Origin: Dimorphilus gyrociliatus
Lineage: Eukaryota; Annelida; Polychaeta; Dinophilidae
Assembly: GCA_904063045.1 (NCBI GenBank)
Contig: CAJFCJ010000006.1
Span: 1-64,000 of the forward strand
Length of the DNA: 64,000 nucleotides
Direction of reading: 5' to 3'
Part shown: positions 33,394 to 47,500 of the stretch, one piece after another
How the letters are laid out: the number at the start of each line of letters is the position of its first letter
How positions within the stretch are numbered: position 1 is the stretch's first letter
Notes under the pieces: generated by a model
What the model was told of the DNA's origin: nothing
The model's input: the letters and a program-made list of their open reading frames with translations, nothing else
The model's database searches: none
Translations under genes and position numbers: made by a program

Positions 33394-35873
33394 GATTACA
33401 TGTATATACTGAATATAAATTTATATGTTTATACTGTTTATACTGTTTATAACTGTTTGTTAATGATTTATAACAAACAAAATAAAAAGAAAGAAGGTTT
33501 TATCAATAAATATATTTTTTTTATTGAAAAACTACACTGAACATTGAATTGAATTTTAGGAAATTGAACAATTTTCGTTAAAACATTAACATTGACCTTG
33601 TAAAAAATTGATTGAATAATAGTTATTAATATTAATAGTTTAGCATCATATATAATAAATTATCAAAAATTATAGAAAAATGTCAAAATGAAGGAGATAA
33701 TATTATTAAATTTCATTCTTTTTCTTTTTCAATGAGGAAAAAACAATGAGCTATTCACTGATTGTAAACTGGATATTTATAGTGTATAACTTGTCAACAG
33801 CAATTAGAATAAGATATAGATTACCATAACTTCTGATGTAAAGAAACATATCTATGAATGAATCCTTTATTCTGAAATATTCTTCAATTATAAAGATAAA
33901 TATTGAATTTATGAAAGAGAGTGATTATAAAATTTAAATGTATCTAGTACAAAAAAGAACATTGGTTTTATAAATTGGTTAAATCTTTAGATATTGATTA
34001 CGTGTTCATTTTTCTTTGAACAGCTGGAGAGAATATGACACTCTCATTCAAATTATCCGAATAATATCTTTCTAACTACTCCTTCAATTTATATCTTTAA
34101 GCAAAAAGGAGTGTCTTAGAATGTCCTCTTTTTACAACATCCTAATGAATTGGATTTATTCAGGATAAATAATCTTGAAGGGTAAACTCGGAGGAAGCTG
34201 TGGGGAATTTTTAATGTTTATACAGTATTATTAGAATTGAAGAGAAGAAGTTAATAATCAGACTGTAGCAAATTAACTAATAAATTTTGCAGTAGATTTA
34301 TTTCCTCTGCAATAGTATTTTATTTGGTAAATAAAGAATAATTTATTTCGACAGTTAATATAAAACGAATAATATTGAATTGAACGAGAAATTAATACAG
34401 TCAAAGTTTATTCTATAAAGCAAATAGCTTGTTAAGGTAAAATTGAATTCAATTAAACAATATTAGCATATTAGGAAAAGAGGTATAAATCGACTCTCTC
34501 TTAATTTATCGATTGGCGCTGCAAAGAATTTTGCAAATTATCGATAGAACTAGAAAAATTATATAGTATATTAACCCGAATTTAGGCCTATTGTTCCATC
34601 AAGCCTAGATAATAGTATTAAAAGAGTTCTCAGCAACATTTTCTGTCATATTTCTTTCTTGCTATCGATTATTTATGCATAAAATTATCTATGGATACTT
34701 CTTTCGACGATTATTGTTAATATAATAGTCTAGTAGATGAAGAAGTCTCGAAAAATCTGAAATGTAAAGCGCATACTGCAACAACTGGAATATGTAACAA
34801 TGCCATAGAGATACGTCAAATTTCGAGTTTAATTTTATAAGCAATAATCTTATTTTCCTCTCGAATTTTCTTTTCTTCTCTTAACGAATGATAATTCCTT
34901 TCCATTTATTGATAAAAAGAAATGGTTCTAGTGCTTTATTTGCCTCCGGAAATAAGAATCTATATTGTAGAAGGGTCTTTCCTGATTTTGACGGAGGTAG
35001 ATTAACCTGAATTATTTATTTGCGACAAAAATTAAACTATGCATAAGCATTTCAATAAATTTTCATGCAATACCGTAAACTATTCATAATTTATGTAAAT
35101 TATTAAACGTATTTGCATATTATAACAAACAGAATGGTATTTACAACCATTCTTCATCAAAATGAGCTTTTAGTGTATATATAATCTTGAATTATTCCTC
35201 AATACTTTCGATTATGTCCAATAGATGGCTCTAGATTCTTAATTTCTGTATTTTTACTATTAACTTGAGGAATGTAAACATATATATATACCATTTGTAA
35301 TATAAAGAAATATATTGACAATGTAGAAGTATTAGTTTCAAAAAGATATCTAATGATTAAGCTCTTATGATGATGAAGAAACGAAGAGAAGAAATAATTA
35401 CATTAATGTTATAGTAATATGCAATCAAACGTTAAAATTTCTGAGGTAATCATCTGTAAAATTCATAATATTTAATTATTGCCCTTTGATAACACCAAAG
35501 ATAGTCATTAGTTGTAGTAATACGTTTAATGAATCATATTTATGCGGAAAATTTGAAAATAGAAAGAAACGATTGTACTATGAAGAAATTAGGATAGAAA
35601 TTACCATACAGCTTTACGTAAGATTATAAAAACGAGTCTTTTGGGTAAATAAGTCATATAAAATCTTCAAATTAATTACGAACTGTAAGCGTAAGGGACA
35701 ATATGTCTTCCAAGAATTTTAAAATAATTACACACATGTAAATTACGAAGATAAATAGTGTCTAGAAACGTTGTAGCGAGTTATTGTAGTTTCTCTTATT
35801 CTCTTTCTCTCCTTCTCTCCTTCTCTAATAGCATACACGCACACGAATATAGAAAAATTCTCAACTCACACAG

Positions 35874-35926
<53 letters not shown>

Positions 35927-36747
35927 CCTTTCTCTGTATAGATGCTAGCTTTATTATTCTACAAAAAAAAACCAGATTATATATTTAACTAATACAGATA
36001 ATGAAAGAGAGAAAACATGACAGACTTAACAATCTAGTTCGTCTTGTAAGTTTCTATTTTTATTGTAAAAAAATATAATAATTCTCAACATTCGGTTGTA
36101 ATTGAGGCAATTGATCATTGATCAATCGAAAATACAAGAAAATATTAGGAATAATCCAAAAAAATTGGATTATTTCATTGATCATAAAGGACAACAGTCC
36201 TATAAAGTAGAACTTGAATTACAATAAGACTAAATTCCAATCCAAATTCTTATTCCTCCTACTTTCCTTTCAAATATAATAGAGATAAATTTTTTATTTT
36301 CTATTTAATTGGATCAAGCTTAGGAGAATTAATTATCGGGGCAGAACATTCTAAATCATCATAATTCCTTCTCAGAATTATTTATATATACTGTATAGAG
36401 CATCGAAAAAAAGGGCCAAGGTTCATGTTAATGTCAAATCATCGTATGTAATTATCATAAATACAAGTATTTAGCGTTGTATAAATAAAAGAGCCTTAAA
36501 TTTAACATTTATTTTGAATCACTGCAAACAATCAAAAAAAATTTACAGTACAGAATGCAGAAGTATTGTAATTTTTTTAAGGAATAAAACAGCATAGTTT
36601 AAAACACTATTTAATTTATAAAACTGCTTATACGTACAAAATTAAGAATATCATTATTAAAAGAATATTTCTAAAAGTCAGATAAAAGGTAAAAATCTAT
36701 ATAAAAAAAATGAGAAAAAACAATTGAACACTAGTAGTATATTTTTT
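33394..36747. other. intergenic region between array gene E and the Ig/FN3 receptor (tail to tail)
   Basis: 3.35 kb without any recognisable exon on either strand, although introns in this window are usually about 60 nt and most spacers under 700 nt. It is strongly AT-rich. It contains a CT-rich tract near 35790-35826 and the AC/TA microsatellite listed separately. The last few hundred bases before 36748 are probably the receptor's 3' untranslated region. Confidence 0.5.
35872..35924. repeat. compound (AC)n(TA)n microsatellite
   Basis: An AC dinucleotide run of about 18 nt ends near 35890 and passes directly into an uninterrupted TA run to 35924. Confidence 0.9.
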
Positions 36748-39700
36748 TTAGCAATCTGTACTTTTAGGTTCACCACGCGCATGAGCGCTCGAATCAGAAC
36801 ATTGAGCGGAAGTACTGGATACAGGTAGAGGGGAAAATCGTCCTCCTACTATTTCATTATCACTGGTACTCTCATTATCCGAATACTGATAAGCCGAAGC
36901 AAAACTCTCGTTGTGCAAAGGCCTATTTTCGATCGGAGGAGGCGGAGGTGGAGCATGCTCCAGTAAATTCTCCGTTATCCTCATTCTATAGTCTTTATAG
37001 TCCTTATAATACGCAGCTCTTGGGAGAGAAGAGTAGTTGTAGTTTGTACGAGGCAATGATGAGTAATTGGGTGGCTCTGACGTAATGTCATCCCTGGGCG
37101 GAACTGCACGTTTCCCTCTGCCATTCGGTAGCGTCATCAAACCGTCCGGGTGCCTTAAATCCTTGACACTCTCATAGCAAGCTTCATGCTGAGCGGAGGG
37201 TGCTGAGTAGCCTATTGAAGTCAAGGCTAGACCATTATGATTTGAACTTCCGCTTTTCCTAATCGAATTCGAATGTAATTCCCTAGAGGTATCGCCAAAT
37301 TTTTTCAAATTTTCTTCGTTGTCCATTTGACGCTGACGTCTTTGACGCCAAGCACACATTGCCCCGAATATGACAATTAAAACTAACAATGTACCAAGCA
37401 CAATACCAAGGACAAGATAAAGCAATTCTGAGCTGGATTTTTTTGGCCAGTTTTTATCCCGTTCTACAGCATCTACTTCAGACCCATCGATATTAACTCG
37501 TTTCGTATTAATAACTCTAGAATAATTCGTACACTTATCTTCCGCATTTACGGTACAAATCTTAAACGAATATGAATGTCTTAAATCAATGTTTGTAATC
37601 ACTGCGTGTCTTTTTCCTTTTGGCACGGAAACATTGACAAATTTATAATCGGAGGAAGCCGGTTTATAGAATATACTGAATCGTTTTATATTCTTTGCAA
37701 TACCGTCTAATGTCCAAAAGAGATGGATATTATTATCGTTTACTGTTTCTACTTTATCTAGGCGAAATATTATTTTCCTTTGTCCCTTTAATTCAATCCT
37801 CGACAATGGACCATTCTTTGACGTTTTATCTTCGTAGATAGCGTGAACTCTGACCTTATAGAATTTATTCGTCTCTAAATATTCGATTACGTATTCCCTT
37901 CTGTCTCTATCAATACCATCAATTGTTGTCCACTTTAGGTGTTTTCCTTTCATCTTCCGGTGTTGCAGTGAGAATGATGTAATTTTCATTATTTTATAGT
38001 CTTTATATTTCTTGTCAAGAGAGACTTTCGGCTTTTCTATTATTTCCCACCTCACTTTAACTGAATTTCTCCCAACTCTCTTCAATGTCGGCTTGTTGGG
38101 TTTAAAGTAGACTTTCTTGGGCGGCTCTGGGGAAGTAACAGAGAAATCGGTTACTAGATTGTTTTTTCGTAGCTTAAGGCTCAAAAAAAAACGAAACGAA
38201 ATCTACAACAAAGTGACGCCTCCCAGCAAAGATTAGCACAATTAGGACATCGTTAAGCGTAAAGAAGAATGTCGAGTAACGCTGTAAGGCGTTTTAATTT
38301 CCCGTTTACAACATCGCCTGAACAACAATTTAACAACAACAACGGATTTGAAAAGAAGACAATAAACGTATTCTGATGAAAAAATTAAGAAACAGCTACC
38401 TTTCACCCTTATGTAAGCAGACGCTTGAATTGTTTGAGTGTCAAAACTACCCCAGATGTAACACGTGTACAATCCTTCGTGGGTCTTATTTACTTTTTCG
38501 ATGTATAGTTCCTCCTTAGAAATTTTATCGTTTACTGGACGACCGTTGAATACCCATACTAAATTCTTATAATGAACGGCTGAGCATTCCAGAGTAAGTG
38601 GATCTCCTTCAGAAACGGTTTGATTTGCGGGCCCTCTTACAATTTTGGCTTTTCGTCGAAAATTTACTGCAAAAAATTGGACGTCTCATGCAATAAACAT
38701 GCAGAAAGAATTCTAGAATAGTACAATATTTTTAAGAATATTATCTATGAATAGTGAAAGCAAATGGTAAGTAAAATATATATATATATATACTGTATAT
38801 GTATACTATTTACTTTCTTTTAAAGATAGAGCGAGGGAAAAATTTTACTCTAAGATAAGGTTTTGTTTACTTCAACAGCGCCTCTAGCGAATTTGTCAAC
38901 CGATCAAAAGGAATGAAAATGTTTGTCTTTTTTACTTTGTTTCAATTCAAAATATTTCAAACAAATGTTTTATGAGATTGATTCAATGAAATATTTTGTC
39001 TTTTTTAATGTCTCTTTTATACATTGATAAAAAAAAGACTAATTAATAACTAAAGTTAATTAAAAACATAAAAAGGAGTGTAAAAAATACATAAAAAGAA
39101 TGAAGGGGAGTAGAGAGAGAGAAAAAAGAGTAAGTTAAAGTAACCTTCCCTTTTGAGCGTATAAAAGAAAAAGGCGTTGGCAAAGTAGGTGAAATAAAAG
39201 AGTTTTAGAGGGAGGGGGGGCTTTACTAGATCTTTAAAAAATATCTATCTCGTCTATTCAGTACACTACCTGACGGTTTTTCAGTAATAGGAGCCTTCTT
39301 GGGTGAAGTACTATCAATATTCAAGTAAACTGTTCCAATATCGGTACCAAGTTCCGACCGAGCTTCGCACTGGTAATAGCCTTCATCTGATTTCTTAGCC
39401 ATTTCGATAATTATAGTTGTCCCTACAGGAGAACATAACATTTATTATTCAGCTTATAGAAATTATTAGGATTGAAATAAGTGCATACGCGTTCGAAAAT
39501 TGCATGTATATAAATAAAGAAGGGAAAAATACTGAATAATTACTCATTTTGCCTTTATTTCCCTTCCTTATTTATACCATTTATTAAATTTATGTAGTGT
39601 TCATGTAAACAGACGTACACTATAGCTTAGATAAATAAATACATACCTATAGATGTATAAATTGTATTCTTATTGTATTTAAATATAAATATATACTGTA

Positions 39701-42700
39701 TACTGCATACATCTATTTTATATAGGTATATATGTATTTTATATACATACTGTATATACAGTATATATAGTTATACTGTATAACTATATTTGTATGTATC
39801 ACTTCAAGGTTAGTCAATCGATAAGTCTTTTTTCTATAGTAAAATAATTGAGTTCGAATGCTCGTAACGTAACCCTAGGGAGTACGTATAAAATCATTTA
39901 ATTATTTACTAACAAAGCCGTGCATTCTAATTAACTTTAATTTTTTACTCTTTTCCTTTACATTTTTTGTTCAATAGTAATAAGCCAGCTAATGACTCGT
40001 AAAGAGTCTTTGACGGGCGTTCTAAAAACATATCGAACGGTTCAAAAATTTTCATCACAAAAGAGGTGTTTTATTTACAAAAACATGAAGTACTTTTTTT
40101 TAAACTCCCTTGCCTGTAAGACTTTAATCTTGACAGGTTTAACAATCGAGTATGATCGAATAGCTTGTTAACTCTCTTGTATAATTACTCCCCAGACCAC
40201 CGTCTTGTAACATTTTTCACTGCTTCTTTATTAAAGATTATTAACTTTTAAAATTCTATGGGAGTCTAGCGTAACACTTGATTTATAATGGCGTCAGAAG
40301 TGAAGCTAAAGTTTGCTTTAATGTTTAGATGATTTGGACGAAAAAAATTTGAAAATTCTCCTCACGCTCCCATTTCCCAATAAAATCTCTGGAGCTTTTA
40401 CTTATAGTTTCAGATAAGGAAATCCAAACAATTTATCTTCGTCGGAGAATTTCCTTCTCTCTCTATCGGCAGCTTTTCATTACAAGAGGTCGGAAACATG
40501 CTTAGTTTACAAATAAAAATGAGAAGAGAATAGCAAAAGTTCTAATTCGTTAAAATTAAAGAAATACTCAGCTATGTCTTTGCTTTTAACGATTCCGTAT
40601 GGAAAAAAAACTAATAGGAGAGTTCTTTATTAAAAGTCTTTCCCACGGTTGTTACGCATTTCACGACGTGTTAATTAAACGCCTGCCGCGAAAAATAGAC
40701 CGAAACGTGAGAGGAAGGGGATTGTAGGTGGTAGCAAAAGAGACAATAAATAATAATTGCTAAAATTATAATAAATAAAAAGGAATAATTATTACAAATG
40801 TAAATAGCAAAAGTTTACCAGGCTATTTTTAGCACCGATAGATATACTCTTTATACTGTATATCGCACAAACATGTGTATCTTATATATATATATATATT
40901 ATAATACAGCTAAGTATAAACTATAAATAGTGCATATTAAAATACTAAGACTTTAAAACCTATCGAATGACATCCCTTCTTTGGGTTAAGAGTATTAGAA
41001 GAGGAAGTTTTCGGTGAATAGCATAGACACTGAGAATTAGAGACATGCCACTGCTCTATTAATATAATATTTTAGATATATCTTAAAAGTATTTAAAAAA
41101 AAAAAAGAAACCGCATATTCGATTTCTTTTGTGATATTTTTAAGTGCAAAAAAATATAATAATAATAAAACATATGAAGAGTAAAAAATGATAGCACTAT
41201 CACGAACAAAAATTTCTCTTACCATTTAAAACGGCTGCAAAAGAAGAGGAATAAAAAAAAAACATGTTAGTAATAAAAAAAAGGCAAGAATCGACTTCTA
41301 TAACCAACAAAAATAAATTAAACTACTAGAAAAAAAATCGGTCGCGAAGCATTAGCTACATAAAAAAAAAACAGTCTTGGAAAAAAAAATTCTCGCTTAT
41401 TCGGTTTTCTAAATATAAATATAATGTTTTATGGATGAGAATATATGCAAATAAATATATTCTCCTAAATGGAAAACGTTTACATTGGCCTTTTTAAAAG
41501 CTTAGTTGTGAATATCTTTGATCGACTTACGTTTTATCTTCAGTGATTTACTTGTCCGCTTCTTAACTGGTTTGCCGTTGACGTACCACTTAACCTTCGG
41601 TTCGGGGACACCTCTGACGTTACAACGAATCTGAACGTTCCTTGTTCCCGATCTTTCGTATATTTGTCTCCTTTCTACTGTAACTTTTGGTCTTAGATTA
41701 ACTTGTAAATAAGTTGATTGTTCAGTATCAGCTGTAGTGGCTTGGCACATGTAATAACCCTGATCCTCTGGTATAACTTTTGTGATATGAATAGCATTAT
41801 CAGAACGTTGAAAGATTCTTGGGTGGGGTAGCTGCAACGAATTTGGGTGTCGTCCCCATCGTATAACAGGGGGCGGTACAGATTTTATACAGCAGGGTAT
41901 CGTTGCATTTTCTCCCTCAATTATAAAGATTTTCTTAGGAGGGTCTCTATAAAAGGACGGTTTTTCGGGCACTGTCGGAGCTGAAAATACAAAAAGGATG
42001 CTATTATATGATCCCCCATTAATTACCAGATGGCGTAGGTAGCACGAAATTACAAACGAATAAACAACGGAATCCAACAGGGACATTGAACAATAAGCGC
42101 CTATTCATGTATAATGCACGCATTAATGCATGAGCGTCTACTCGACTAATTACTAGTACGTTTTGTTCTCCGCACATAAACAGGCCCATAGAAATGGGCA
42201 AGCGACGCCCCATTTCCGGTCGCCCACTTCTAACCGTCACAGCCGTCAACTCAACGTCTACCACGAATGACGCTTCGGCCGGCTAATAATCGCGAAAAAG
42301 CTTCGAAGAGCCGAAGGCCCGAGGCTCGCCGTTGAGAAAGAGATACCTCAGGGAATTTTCTTTCGTTCTTCATAAAGCTAATTTCTTTGCGTCTTTCCCA
42401 CTGTTTCGAGTCCGTTTACTCAATATTAAATCCGAATTTTATAAACGCAATATATAAACTTTAGAGTTTAACAAGCCGAAAAATCAGTAAAGATTAACCT
42501 ATGGCTCAAAACTTACTTTTCACAATTAAGTTAGTCACGTAACCGCTTTGAACTTGACCGCTGATGTGATTTTTGGAGAAGCATTGGTAACGCCCTGAAT
42601 TCTTTTCCGTTACCGAGACAATATGCAAATAACCGTCGTCCATGAGGAAATGATTTTCTGCAAGGTTATTTTTACCCCTTTAGCGTTTTCGTTTCTCAGT

Positions 42701-44528
42701 CAAAGAAAAAAAGAAGGAAACTTACCGAGCCGATCAATATATAGCCGCCGTCTATTAAATTCGAAATAAATTTCGGCTTCCGGTTTTGAGCGGGGTACTT
42801 TGCATTTGATTATAGCATAATTATTCGTCGTCGCTTCAACCTTGAACTCATCTCTTTCCATCTTTTCAGTAACTAAAGGAAGAGATATAGAAGAAAAGGA
42901 TTAGAGTGATCTGCCAATTGAAAAGAAATGAAAAGAGAATTTTACAGGCTAAATAAACTCGAGCGACTTTACTAAGAACAGTAAAGGCTGAGCCAATCTT
43001 CTTCGCAGAGCACCTATAGTCACCCTCGTCCTCGCTTCCAAAATTCTTAATCACCAGTTTTCCATCCTCATTTGCTCCTCTATCTAACTTCTTATTCTTA
43101 TACAACCACACAATTCTGTAATTCGATTCGACTTTACATCTTAATGTAATTCGATCACCTTCCTTGACGTAGGTATCTTTCGGGTGGATGAGGAACGGGG
43201 AAGCTGCTAAACCTATTAAGAGGCAAGAAAGTAATTTGTAATAATAATAATATAGCGAGCCTACCAACTCCCTAAACTAATCTAGTCTGAAATTTTATAT
43301 AACGCTTTCGTCGTGAAAATAGCACAAATTGGTGTCGTTTTTGGGTCTCTTGGGTATCATGAGTAAAAACGAAAGTAGGCTTATTTAAATATATAAATAA
43401 AAATAATAATAATCATCTACGATTTACAATTAGTGTGTTCTTGGGTATCATTGAGTCTCTGCTGTAGTGTGCTATATACTGCCATTAAATATAGTATTGA
43501 GAAAAAATTTAGGTCGAGACAGACGACGCTCAAGGGCGTCGTTATACTAAAACCCTCTTCTTATGGGACAGAAACGGTCCGAAGTGATTAAAACCAATTT
43601 CTCAATGTATTTTCAATAGTTAAAGACACAGCGAAAGTAACGCTAAACAAAATATTAAACGACACCTTTAAAATAGATTAAAGAAGCTGTACAAAAAGAA
43701 AACGTGGCCAAACACGCGAAGGGAGCCGGCTGAATAAATAAACCCCGGCCAATATACGTTTGCATGTTTCTCATTTCGACGCTGAGATCTTTATCTGGAA
43801 TACACGAGGATTTTTCCCAATACGATCACCGTTAGAAAACAAAAACAGAGAAAAGTAAGGAAGAGAGAGAAGCGGGTCAACTACGCTCATCCATCACCGT
43901 CTCCAACGTAGCAAGACAATCGAGATAATTGAGCAGAAAAAATGGCGGTGGGGCGAAAAAGAACCGTCTGCAACAGTTTGCCCCGCTACAATTCATTCTT
44001 GCACGTTTGTCAACGATTGGAAAAAATGCGGTGGATGGGCATTAGTTTGGCAAATGAGTATTCATTAGGGACATAATATAAAGGCTTATCTGTAAAACGC
44101 CGTCCGAATTTGCTCTTCTGTTTCGTGTTATAGGAGAAGGGCGTATCTAATACAATAAACCCAGGGGGTAAGGTTTGGGATAGTATACCGCCTTCGTTTG
44201 GGTTCACAAAGCGGGTGTTCGTTATTGATTGCAAAAGTGAGTATTTTTCAATAAATCGAAATTTTGCCTAAACGCGTAAAGCTTTTTATGTAATGGAATA
44301 AAATGTCGTTTGAAAGGATATGTAAATCCCGTCTACATGCATTTGCCTTCTATTAGATTCGCCGTTCGTCGGTCGCGTTAGGCAATTCGATTTAGACGCC
44401 TTTCTTTTATCTCGCTTAACTAAGCTGGAACGGCGCTGTTGGCCTAGAAATATTCGGTAAGTTATTTTCATAATAAATTCATACTCACCACCAAACACGG
44501 TTGTTAACAGAATCCACACCGATAACAT
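36748..44528 (-). CDS. Ig/FN3 type I transmembrane receptor, CDON/BOC/Ihog-like
   Basis: Eight exons: 44528-44489, 43212-42946, 42872-42726, 42657-42517, 41980-41531, 39422-39270, 38666-38400, 38126-36748; 947 residues. Signal peptide, five Ig domains (Cys/Trp/Cys cores such as LRCKV...IVWLY...YRCSA; Ig2 lacks the core Trp), two fibronectin III domains (about 495-700), one transmembrane helix (about 725-750, GIVLGTLLVLIVIFGAMCAW) and a 200-residue cytoplasmic tail. The tail has a repeated NYSSLPR, Tyr-rich KDYKDYR and a proline run APPPPPP that could bind SH3, EVH1 or profilin-type domains. Every intron is phase 1, as usual for Ig genes. CDON/BOC/Ihog are Hedgehog co-receptors; CDON and BOC have three FN3 domains, so with two (as in Ihog) the exact orthology is uncertain. 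The last exon's acceptor after cttccccag was preferred for its pyrimidine tract. Confidence 0.8.
39423..41530 (-). other. large intron 5 of the Ig/FN3 receptor
   Basis: 2.1 kb intron splitting the fourth Ig domain. No coding exon seen. 39640-39800 is almost pure A/T and built from repeats and inverted copies of a tatactgta-like word. Further A-runs and TA runs lie near 40880 and 41095. Confidence 0.6.
43213..44488 (-). other. large intron 1 of the Ig/FN3 receptor
   Basis: 1.28 kb intron between the signal-peptide exon and the first Ig domain. It is richer in CpG than the other spacers (43500-44250), as expected if it holds promoter-proximal regulatory DNA. No coding exon is seen. Confidence 0.5.
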
Positions 44529-47500
44529 TTTCCTTATCTGTTCGGTTTATCTTCGACCCCAGTTTGCCATTAACTGTAAGTGCAAAAATAGAGATAAAAT
44601 AGCAAATTCAAAAATTAACCCTCGCAGTAAAATGAGACCGTTACATTTCCCGTTGAGGCGTCTCTCCCTTAATCCCTATTGTCAACACGCTAGACGCTCC
44701 ACCAAAACTCTATGAGCGTCTAGTTGGCCAGGCGTTTATTACAAGATATTCTCATAAAATCTTGTTTGTTAGATCAACCGCATCACGTGATTTTTTTCGT
44801 TAAAGATAAATCCCGTTTGGCCATATCTATTCTAGGCCCCAACTAATGGATTTCAATGAAGTTGTCGAGTTATAATTTCTACCCTAAAAGTATGATTTCA
44901 ATCCACTTTCGTGACTCTAAATCACGTGACTATTTGCCTGTATTAGTATTCCTTGTAGGCGTAAATAAATCTAATTAAAATAAATTAGCCAAGAACGGCT
45001 TAATTGCTTCTGAATAAGTTTGAAAGCTAGTGGGATTGTTTATTTATATAATATACTTGAGCTCTGTGAAAGTATTTTCTCAACCATTCTTTAAGTATTT
45101 CCATGTCTCTCTGATTTCTTTTTGATTGAGAAACTTTTTAACAAGTATTTTCTTACAATTAACTCTCTTCTTGGCCTAATCGATTAGAATAATAAGGATC
45201 TACAATAAAATGAAAGGAGTATTTCCGTACAGGATTGACACCAACCAGCTGACCGTAATTATAGCCCGCCAAAAATAGAAGAAACAACAAAGAGCCGACT
45301 ATTCTAAATCGTGTATAATTATCTGCTCTCGTATCAGCCGGCCACCCGCAGATCAAGTTCAATTAAAATCTAATATAAACGACGCCGAAATAAATAAAAA
45401 AAGGGACAGAGGACTAAAGAGAAGTATTAAAAGAGCAAGCGCCAAACAACAAGTCATGAAATATCTACAAACATAGCGTGTAGAAGGAAACGAACAAGGA
45501 AAATGTTAAGCGACGTCTACGCGACAGAATTAGGCGTCTACACCGCCATAATTCAAACGTCGACTTGGAGACGCTTCGTCGCACATCGCGTTTAATTCGC
45601 GCCTTTTCTTCCCTACTCTCCTTCAAACCCTTCAAAAAATTTTCCCATAAAAACGAGTTCCAATCGATCGTAAAGAAAGTGGAAGGGACACGTAGGCCTA
45701 TTTAACAACATATATACTTAACCATTAATGATATTCTCAATTGAAATGCCAAAGATCATTTATCGAACGCAATTCGTTAATTCTTATAGACTTTAAAACG
45801 CAGGACGTAAGACTATCGCGATTCCCCTTTTAACCATTTATTCATTAACCCAGCTAAAAATTCATTAACCTAATTTCCTCCAGCATTACATAACAGCTAG
45901 AAATCGAATAACGTTCAAAGTAAATAGTTTGTAAGCACCAAAAAGAAGACAACTTCCTTCAAGAATATTTTCAGGCCTACAACAAAAGCTATTTTTTACC
46001 TGCACTTGCAGTAGTGCTAACACGATTTGTAGTTTGTGAAGTGCAGTTTGAGGCTTACCAGTTTCTCTTATTTTACATGCAAAGGGTATACTATGCATAT
46101 ATAACTGTTCTTAAATGAAAAAATTACGGATAGTGTATTTGCATAGATGTGCTGTCATGGTATTCTATATATGAAAAATGTGATAAAAATTATTTAAGGT
46201 CATATTACATAATGTTATTAGATACGTTTTCGTGAGATTGTCTATATGGTTTAGAAAGAAAAAGCTCCACAGAGGCTTGCGTGTACGAGTAAATATTAAA
46301 AAAAATATGTACACATACCGTATATCAATATATTCAAGTAAATTGTACTGGCACATGCTATAATTAATAAAAACATATTTAATTTCATTGCAAATAATTG
46401 TACTTTACCTTTACAAAACGATATAATAAACAAAGCTTAACCAAACATACAACCGATTACAAATTAAAGAAAAATAAATCCCAAATCGACATTTTCACAC
46501 ATCATCTCATTCCCTAATCTGAAGAAAAAACTACATCCGGTTTAGTGCACGATATTCCCTTTAAGCGGATTTTATTAATTGACGCTACCTTCTAGACGCT
46601 CTCGCCCGACTTATCAGAGTTTTATATCTATTGTATCGGTAAAAGAAAGAAACACCCATAGGGGTTGGATGCACTGATTGCCATTTTCAATCTAAATCGC
46701 AGTTCAAAGGTTGAGGTTTATTAGCATAATTGATTACTCATCCAATTTGTCGTATGTTTGCGCTCGTTTTGTCCGCTACTTAATCGAGTAGTCTAGGAAC
46801 GTCAAAAATTAGTGGAGTACCGGCGTTAGACAAACTTTCGAATTTAGACAACATCTGCGAAGAATTCTGAGAGCAAAAAGTAACGCCCCGTTGCATATGA
46901 CCGACAGACCGTAACAAACCCTTTCCGCGCTGCACCTGGCAAACTAGCCAACTGCAATGACAAACGCATTATTTACGCCGATCTTTCAAAACAAACAAAC
47001 AACAAAAAGCTACAAGCAGCAAGCAAACAGTTTATTGCCAATACCCTGCTTGACAAACAATGACGAAGCGTACGATTCATTGGACCGTACAGCAAACTTG
47101 ACAAACTATGATGTATGCAGCGTTTCTTCAATTAATTATACCGTTTCTATTTTTCTCCTTTTTCTCACTTCTCTTTTAGCTGCTACCTGTTTTTGTTCTG
47201 TCAACTGATACGACTTCAAAAGTCCCTTTTATATTTCATACAATGTATAAGCAGAGAAAAAACTGACTAAATACAATTACCCAAGCCCTTCGGGATTTTT
47301 CTACATTATTTATGAGTTTGTCATTATAGCTTTATACTCAGCCCGCGTTGTTGAGAGGTATAAAATTGAATAATTCACCCAACACACGTGTTACACGCAC
47401 TACAATAGAAAAAAACTAGCAATAAAATGTATCGATTATTAATTAAGAGTCGTAGGTGTATAGTATATTACTATACACACCAGGGATGGAAGGAAGGAGA

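Noticed and set aside
39640-39800. Inverted tatactgta/tacagtata repeats as a hairpin RNA or mobile-element end
   Set aside because: The stretch is nearly pure A/T, where such palindromes arise easily. There are no terminal repeats with a coding body and similar words occur across the window.
46957-47208. 83-codon plus-strand frame with an ATG and a hydrophobic end
   Set aside because: No family motif, no signal peptide at the start, no splice partners, and it sits in a long region with no other coding signal.
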